Positions 15,505-19,656 of a stretch of DNA of 19,656 nucleotides are shown in pieces; positions within the stretch are counted from its first letter, which is position 1; each line of letters begins with the position of its first letter. The DNA lies in the NCBI GenBank assembly GCA_002339265.1, contig DDKG01000284.1, positions 1-19,656 on the forward strand, read 5' to 3'. The stretch is from Massilia sp. UBA2604. GTDB lineage: Bacteria; Pseudomonadota; Gammaproteobacteria; Burkholderiales; Burkholderiaceae_D. Below the pieces are notes generated by a model. That model had not been told where the DNA came from and did no database searches. It worked only from the letters and a program-made list of their open reading frames with translations. The translations under genes and the position numbers were made by a program.

Positions 15505-15533
15505 ACTTTAAATCTAAAGCAAACCATCGGCAA
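15505..15533 (-). promoter_or_regulatory. Promoter and palindromic operator of the CoA-ligase/marR operon
   Basis: On the minus strand TTGCCG (15528-15533, 4 of 6) is followed by a 17-base spacer and TAAAGT (15505-15510, 4 of 6). The palindrome CTTTA-N4-TAAAG (15506-15519) covers the -10 and the adjacent spacer, the expected place for a MarR-type repressor site. The start codon is about 65 bases downstream. Confidence 0.5.
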
Positions 15534-15552
15534 GCGGATTCGCGGTGTCGAC

Positions 15553-16245
15553 TCAGCCACGGGCCGCGCGCTCGGCCTGGCGCGCCACCGCGGCGCTGGC
15601 GGTGGCGAGCGCCGCCGCGACTTCTTGCGCCGCCGGCAACGGCGCGTCGGCTACCTTCGCCAGCACCGCGGCGGCGCCGTACAGGCCCAGGGTCTTGCAG
15701 CCTTCGCGCAGACGCTGCAGGCGCGCCTGTGCTTCTTCGTCGCCGGCCGCCGGTTCGCGCTGCGCCACCTGCAGCTGGCGCGCCAGGCCGTCGAGGTAGA
15801 GGCGCAGGCGCGCATCGTCGATGCCGAGCCGGCGTGCGACATCGTGCGGCGCCTCGTCCGGCGGCAGTTCCTGGTTCGCAGCGGGAAACAGGCGCTCGAA
15901 CTGGCCGCGCACGTCTTCCTGGCGGAACGGCTTGACGATGTAGCCGCTGGCGCCCAGGGCCGCCGCTTCGTCCAGCGTGGCGGCGTCGGACGCCGCCGAG
16001 ACCAGCACGAAGGGCAGCGCAGCCAATCCTGCGTCGGCGCGCACCCGCTGCAGCAGCTCCAGGCCGGACAGGTGCGGCATGCGCAGGTCGCAGAACACGA
16101 TGTCGGGCCGCAGGCCGGCCTCCAGCTGGCGCCAGGCGTCGGCGCCGTCTTCCGCTTCCAGGATCGCATGGTTGCCGCAGCTGTCGACCAGATGCATCAG
16201 CATCATGCGCGCCACGATGTCGTCGTCCACTACCAGCACCTTCAT
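15553..16245 (-). CDS. Response regulator with degenerate Hpt-like C-terminus
   Basis: Two-component receiver protein, 230 aa. The REC domain (1-120) has the acidic cluster Asp7-Asp9, phospho-acceptor Asp53 (IVFCDLRMPHLSG), Ser83 and Lys105 (VKPF), so it should be phosphorylated. The C-terminal 110 residues are helical with no DNA-binding or enzymatic motif. Residues 177-187 (QRLREGCKTLG) align with the Hpt core HxLKGxxxxLG, but Gln177 replaces the phospho-His. The gene starts 42 bases after the hybrid kinase, so it is the likely partner. Output may be protein-protein contact or phosphate-sink behaviour. The Hpt comparison is by eye. Confidence 0.85.
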   Translation of the reverse strand: MKVLVVDDDIVARMMLMHLVDSCGNHAILEAEDGADAWRQLEAGLRPDIVFCDLRMPHLSGLELLQRVRADAGLAALPFVLVSAASDAATLDEAAALGASGYIVKPFRQEDVRGQFERLFPAANQELPPDEAPHDVARRLGIDDARLRLYLDGLARQLQVAQREPAAGDEEAQARLQRLREGCKTLGLYGAAAVLAKVADAPLPAAQEVAAALATASAAVARQAERAARG

Positions 16246-16287
16246 TCGCTCTCCGCCTGATCGGTCAAGACCTGCATTATAGGCAGA

Positions 16288-19200
16288 TCAGCGCGACGCG
16301 AAGGCGTCGAGCAGCGCGTTCAGCTGCGGTAGACCGGCGCGCAGATGCACGTGGTCGCCGGCGTCGGCCGCCGCTTCCAGCTCGCCGCACAGCGTCGCCA
16401 GGCTTGGCTCCGCCAGGTGGCCGGCGCTGCCGCGCAGGCCGTGCAGGATGCGGCCGGCGGCGTCCAGGTCGTCGGACGCAACGGCCGCCGCGAGCTCGCG
16501 GCGCCGGCGCGGCAGGTCGGCAATGAAAGCGGCGCGCAGGCGCACCGCCAGCGCGTCGCCGTGTGTGGACGAGGTGGACGAGGTGGACGAGGTGGACGAG
16601 GTGGGCGTGGTGGGCGTGGTGGGTGGGGCCGGCTCCGCGGCGCGCCTCGCCGCCGGTTCGTCGAAGGTCACCTCGAACATCGCATCCAGCGCCGCCATCG
16701 CCTGCGCACGGCTGTCCTGCGTCCCCTGCGCCGGCATCGGGTCGAGTGGCACGCCGCGCTGCAGCTGGCGCTCGATCGCGCGCGCTAGCTGGGTGTGCAG
16801 CGCAGCCTCGTCGATCGGCTTGGTCAGGAAGGCGTCCATGCCGCAGGCCAGGTAGCGCGTACGGTCCTCGTCGGTGGCGTTGGCGGTGAGCGCCACGATC
16901 ATCACATGCGGATCGATCACCGGGGCATCCTGCGGGCCGCCGGCGCGGATCAGGCGGGTGGCGCTGGCGCCGTCCATCTCGGGCATGCGGCCGTCCATCA
17001 GAATCAGGTCGTAACGCTTGCGCGCGCAGGCGGTCACCGCTTCCAGGCCATTGTCGACGATGTCGATCGCGTGGCCCATCTCCTCGACCATCAGGCGCGC
17101 GATGATCTGGTTGGTCGGGAAGTCCTCGGCGCACAGGATCTGCAGGCGATGGCTGTGCGGCGCGCGCGGCGCGTCCTCCACGCGGGCCGGCTCGACGCCG
17201 TCCGGCAGCGGCAGCAGCACGCTGAACACGCTGCCCTTGCCTTCTTCGCTGTTGACGCCGATGGTGCCTTTCATGAGCTCCACCAGCTGGCGGCAGATCG
17301 CCAGGCCCAGGCCGGTGCCGCCGTAGCGGCGCGTGGTGGTGGTGTCGGCCTGCTCGAACTTCTGGAACAGGCGCGGCAGCGCGTCGGGCGGGATGCCGAT
17401 GCCGGTGTCGCGCACCGTGAAGCGGATCATGTGCATGCCGGGCGGGCGGTCCTGGTCGTCCGGGCGGCATTCGACCTGCACCGTCACGCTGCCCGACCGG
17501 GTGAACTTGAAGGCATTGCCGATCAGGTTCACCAGCACCTGGCGCACGCGGGTCGGGTCTCCCACCAGGAAGCGCGGCACGTTGTCGTCGACCGTCACCC
17601 CGAAATCCAGGCTGTGGCCCGCGGCCTGTTCCTGGAACAGGCTGGCCACGTTGCGCATCTTCTCGTGCAGGTCGAAGTCGATGCGCTCGACGGTCAGCTT
17701 GCCGGCCTCGATCTTCGAGAAGTCCAGCAAATCGTTGATGATCGCCAGCAGCGCTTCGGCATTGGCCTGGCCGCGCAGGATCTGCTCGCGCGTATTGTCC
17801 CTGAGTGCGGCGTCGCGCAGCGCGAAGCCCAGCATGCCGATCACGCCGGCCAGCGGGGTGCGCATCTCGTGGCTCATATTGGCCAGGAATTCGGACTTCT
17901 GGCGCGTCGCGTCCTCGGCGCGCTCCTTGGCCTGGCGCAGGACCTCTTCGTTCTCCTGCAGCGCGCGGTAGGCGCGCGCCAGCTCGTTGCTCTGGTGGCG
18001 TCCGCGCCGTTCCTGCTCGCGCAGTTCCTGGGTCTGCTGCTCGAGCATGCGGTTCTGCTGTTCCACCTGCTCGGTGCGCGCGCTCACCTGGTGCTCCAGC
18101 CGCTCCTTGTGGCGGCGCAGGCTGGACAGGCGCACGCGCAGGCCGATGTAGACCGCGCTGCACGCCGCCAGGATCATGCCGATCCGGGCCCATGGCGTGC
18201 CCCATGGCGGCGGTTCGACCGTCAGCGCCAGCGCCGCCACGTCCTCGCTCCAGACGTCGTCCTTGTTGGCCGCGCGCACCCGGAACACATAGGTGCCAGG
18301 ATCGAGGTTCATGTACGTGGCGGTGCGCTGGTCGGCGCCGGCGTTGACCCAGCCCTTGTCGAAGCCGTCCAGGCGATAGGCGAACTTGTTGCGCTCGGGA
18401 GCGGCGAAGTGCAGCGCCGCGAATTCGAGGGTCAGCACGGCGGCGTCGGCCGGCAGGGTCACGGCGCTGGCGTTCTCGATCGGTCCCGGCAACAGGCCGG
18501 GGTAGGCTTGCTCGACGGGCCGGTTGTAGATTTGCAGCCCGGTGATCACGGGGCGCGGCGCGATGCGGTTGTCGCGGATCGCGCGCGGGTCGAAGGCGGT
18601 GATGCCGTTGAAGCCGCCGAAATACAGGGTTCCATCGCTGGTGCGTAATACTGACGCGTCGAAGAAGGCGCCCTCGGTGATGCCGTCGGACGCCGTGTAG
18701 CTGCGCCAGCGCCCACTGGCCGGATCGAAGCTCGAGATGCCGCTCGAGGTGCTGGCCCAGATGCGGCCATCCTGGTCTTCCACGATCGCCGCCACCGAAT
18801 CGTCGACCAGGCCATCGCGCGTGGTGAAGCGGGTGAAGCTGAGCGCGCCGTCCTGCCCCGTCACCATGCGGTTCAGGCCCACCGCGGTGCCGATCCAGAC
18901 GTCGCCGCGGCTGTCTTCCATCAGGTGGTGCACCTCGTCGTGGCTGATGCTGTTCGGGTCGTAGGGATCGTGCCTGAAGTGGCGGAACCTGCCGCTGGCG
19001 CGGTCCAGCAGGTCGAGGCCGGCGAAGGTGCCGACCCAGAAGCGGCCGTGGCGGTCTTCCAGCATCGGCCGCGCGATGTCGTCCGACAGGCTGGTGAACT
19101 TCGACGGATCGTGGCGGTAGCTGGTCACGGCGCGCGTGGCCGGGTCGAGCCGGTGCATGCCGCCGCGGGTCGTGATCCAGACCATGCCGGCGCGGTCGAC

Positions 19201-19656
19201 CATCATCGAGCGCACATTGTTGGCGTCGGCGTCGCCCGGCAGCACCTGGCGCCGGAACTGGCGCGTTTTCGGATCGAACGAGGTGATGCCGGAGCGGCTG
19301 CCGATCCACAGCAGGCCGGCGCCGTCGCGCACGATGGCCGCCGCCGGCACGTCGATCAGGCTGTTCGGATCGTCCTTGCGGTGCCGGAACACCTCGGCCC
19401 TGCCAGTGCGCGGATCCAGGAGCTGCAAGGCGGTGGCCGAACCGACCCACAGCTGCTGCCCTTCTTCCAGCAGCGCGCGCACCTTGTTGTCGGCCAGCGA
19501 ATCAGGCACGCCGGGCCGCGCATTGAGGCGCGCGAAGCCGCCGCTGCCCAGGTCCACGCGCGAGACGCCGCCATACCAGGTGCCGGCCCAGAAGGTGCCG
19601 ACCCGGTCGCGGTACAGGGCCGAGACGTAGTTGTCGACCAGGCTGTGGCGGTCGGT
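16288..19656 (-). CDS. Hybrid histidine kinase with beta-propeller sensor (cut by window edge)
   Basis: Membrane sensor kinase; 1122 residues are visible and the frame is open at the right edge, so the N-terminus is missing. Order: periplasmic two-component-regulator propeller repeats ([49 protein letters not shown]), a Y_Y_Y domain ([13 protein letters not shown] to YVFRVRAAN), one TM helix (about 18140-18200), and a coiled coil. HisKA follows (MSHEMRTPL, His codon 17869-17871), then HATPase ([24 protein letters not shown]), REC (Asp codon 16993-16995, [13 protein letters not shown]), a Thr/Ser/Pro repeat linker and Hpt ([11 protein letters not shown], His codon 16441-16443). All phosphorelay residues are intact. 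Such propeller sensors often detect carbohydrates; the ligand here is unknown. Confidence 0.93.
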   Translation of the reverse strand, partial: TDRHSLVDNYVSALYRDRVGTFWAGTWYGGVSRVDLGSGGFARLNARPGVPDSLADNKVRALLEEGQQLWVGSATALQLLDPRTGRAEVFRHRKDDPNSLIDVPAAAIVRDGAGLLWIGSRSGITSFDPKTRQFRRQVLPGDADANNVRSMMVDRAGMVWITTRGGMHRLDPATRAVTSYRHDPSKFTSLSDDIARPMLEDRHGRFWVGTFAGLDLLDRASGRFRHFRHDPYDPNSISHDEVHHLMEDSRGDVWIGTAVGLNRMVTGQDGALSFTRFTTRDGLVDDSVAAIVEDQDGRIWASTSSGISSFDPASGRWRSYTASDGITEGAFFDASVLRTSDGTLYFGGFNGITAFDPRAIRDNRIAPRPVITGLQIYNRPVEQAYPGLLPGPIENASAVTLPADAAVLTLEFAALHFAAPERNKFAYRLDGFDKGWVNAGADQRTATYMNLDPGTYVFRVRAANKDDVWSEDVAALALTVEPPPWGTPWARIGMILAACSAVYIGLRVRLSSLRRHKERLEHQVSARTEQVEQQNRMLEQQTQELREQERRGRHQSNELARAYRALQENEEVLRQAKERAEDATRQKSEFLANMSHEMRTPLAGVIGMLGFALRDAALRDNTREQILRGQANAEALLAIINDLLDFSKIEAGKLTVERIDFDLHEKMRNVASLFQEQAAGHSLDFGVTVDDNVPRFLVGDPTRVRQVLVNLIGNAFKFTRSGSVTVQVECRPDDQDRPPGMHMIRFTVRDTGIGIPPDALPRLFQKFEQADTTTTRRYGGTGLGLAICRQLVELMKGTIGVNSEEGKGSVFSVLLPLPDGVEPARVEDAPRAPHSHRLQILCAEDFPTNQIIARLMVEEMGHAIDIVDNGLEAVTACARKRYDLILMDGRMPEMDGASATRLIRAGGPQDAPVIDPHVMIVALTANATDEDRTRYLACGMDAFLTKPIDEAALHTQLARAIERQLQRGVPLDPMPAQGTQDSRAQAMAALDAMFEVTFDEPAARRAAEPAPPTTPTTPTSSTSSTSSTSSTHGDALAVRLRAAFIADLPRRRRELAAAVASDDLDAAGRILHGLRGSAGHLAEPSLATLCGELEAAADAGDHVHLRAGLPQLNALLDAFASR
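16565..16627 (-). repeat. 9-base tandem repeat in the kinase REC-Hpt linker
   Basis: Seven head-to-tail 9-base units: four perfect gtggacgag, two gtgggcgtg and one gtgggtggg (plus strand). In the kinase frame they encode Thr-Ser-Ser and Thr-Thr-Pro tripeptides linking REC to Hpt. Copy-number change would alter linker length without a frameshift. Confidence 0.9.

Noticed and set aside
16795..18648. Long open frame (617 codons) on the plus strand opposite the kinase
   Set aside because: It is the mirror of a high-GC coding gene, rich in Ala, Arg, Gln and His with no domain, while the minus frame carries intact kinase motifs.

Overview
The window looks like chromosomal DNA from a high-GC betaproteobacterium, most likely an Oxalobacteraceae member (Massilia/Duganella type). 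This is inferred from the exosortase-B/EpsDEFG-L gene set, the Uup and tRNA-Arg sequences, and strong GC bias at third codon positions. No database search was possible. Every gene except one (the AraC-type regulator at 12323-13264) is on the minus strand. No gene-free stretch exceeds about 290 bases. I see no insertion sequence, phage gene or CRISPR array.

Region 1 (1-8970) is an exosortase-B-linked exopolysaccharide (EPS) locus. Read in the direction of transcription, it starts with epsL (outer-membrane barrel protein) and a WcaJ/EpsB-type priming sugar-phosphate transferase. A 286-base intergenic stretch follows, holding a terminator-like hairpin and a possible promoter. Then come fcl (GDP-L-fucose synthase), epsD (periplasmic PPIase-like lipoprotein), epsE (export protein), epsF (Wzz-like chain-length protein), epsG (BY-kinase-like partner) and xrtB (exosortase B), which runs off the left edge. 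Together they would prime a sugar on undecaprenyl phosphate, supply a fucose donor, control chain length and export the polymer. XrtB would process PEP-CTERM proteins usually tied to such EPS. Glycosyltransferases, polymerase, flippase and gmd are not in the window.

Region 2 (8971-11387) is housekeeping. It has uup (ABC-F ATPase) and a tRNA-Arg(CCT) gene with its own good promoter and a Rho-independent terminator.

Region 3 (11388-13264) is a divergent pair: a short-chain dehydrogenase/reductase and an AraC-type regulator. Their shared intergenic region holds three GTTATC/GATAAC half-sites.

Region 4 (13276-15552) is a likely two-gene operon of a 2-aminobenzoate-CoA-ligase-like enzyme and a MarR regulator. 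It is preceded by a promoter overlapped by a palindrome that could be the MarR operator.

Region 5 (15553-19656) is a two-component system. A large hybrid histidine kinase (beta-propeller sensor, Y_Y_Y, TM, HisKA, HATPase, REC, Hpt; cut by the right edge) is followed after 42 bases by a response regulator. The regulator's C-terminal part resembles an Hpt domain whose phospho-histidine is replaced by Gln.

The most distinctive signals are in-frame 9- or 12-base tandem repeats in four genes (fcl, epsD, epsF and the kinase), structured RNA-like hairpins in the epsL leader and after epsE, and the pseudo-Hpt response regulator. I did not find a clearly new multi-gene system.
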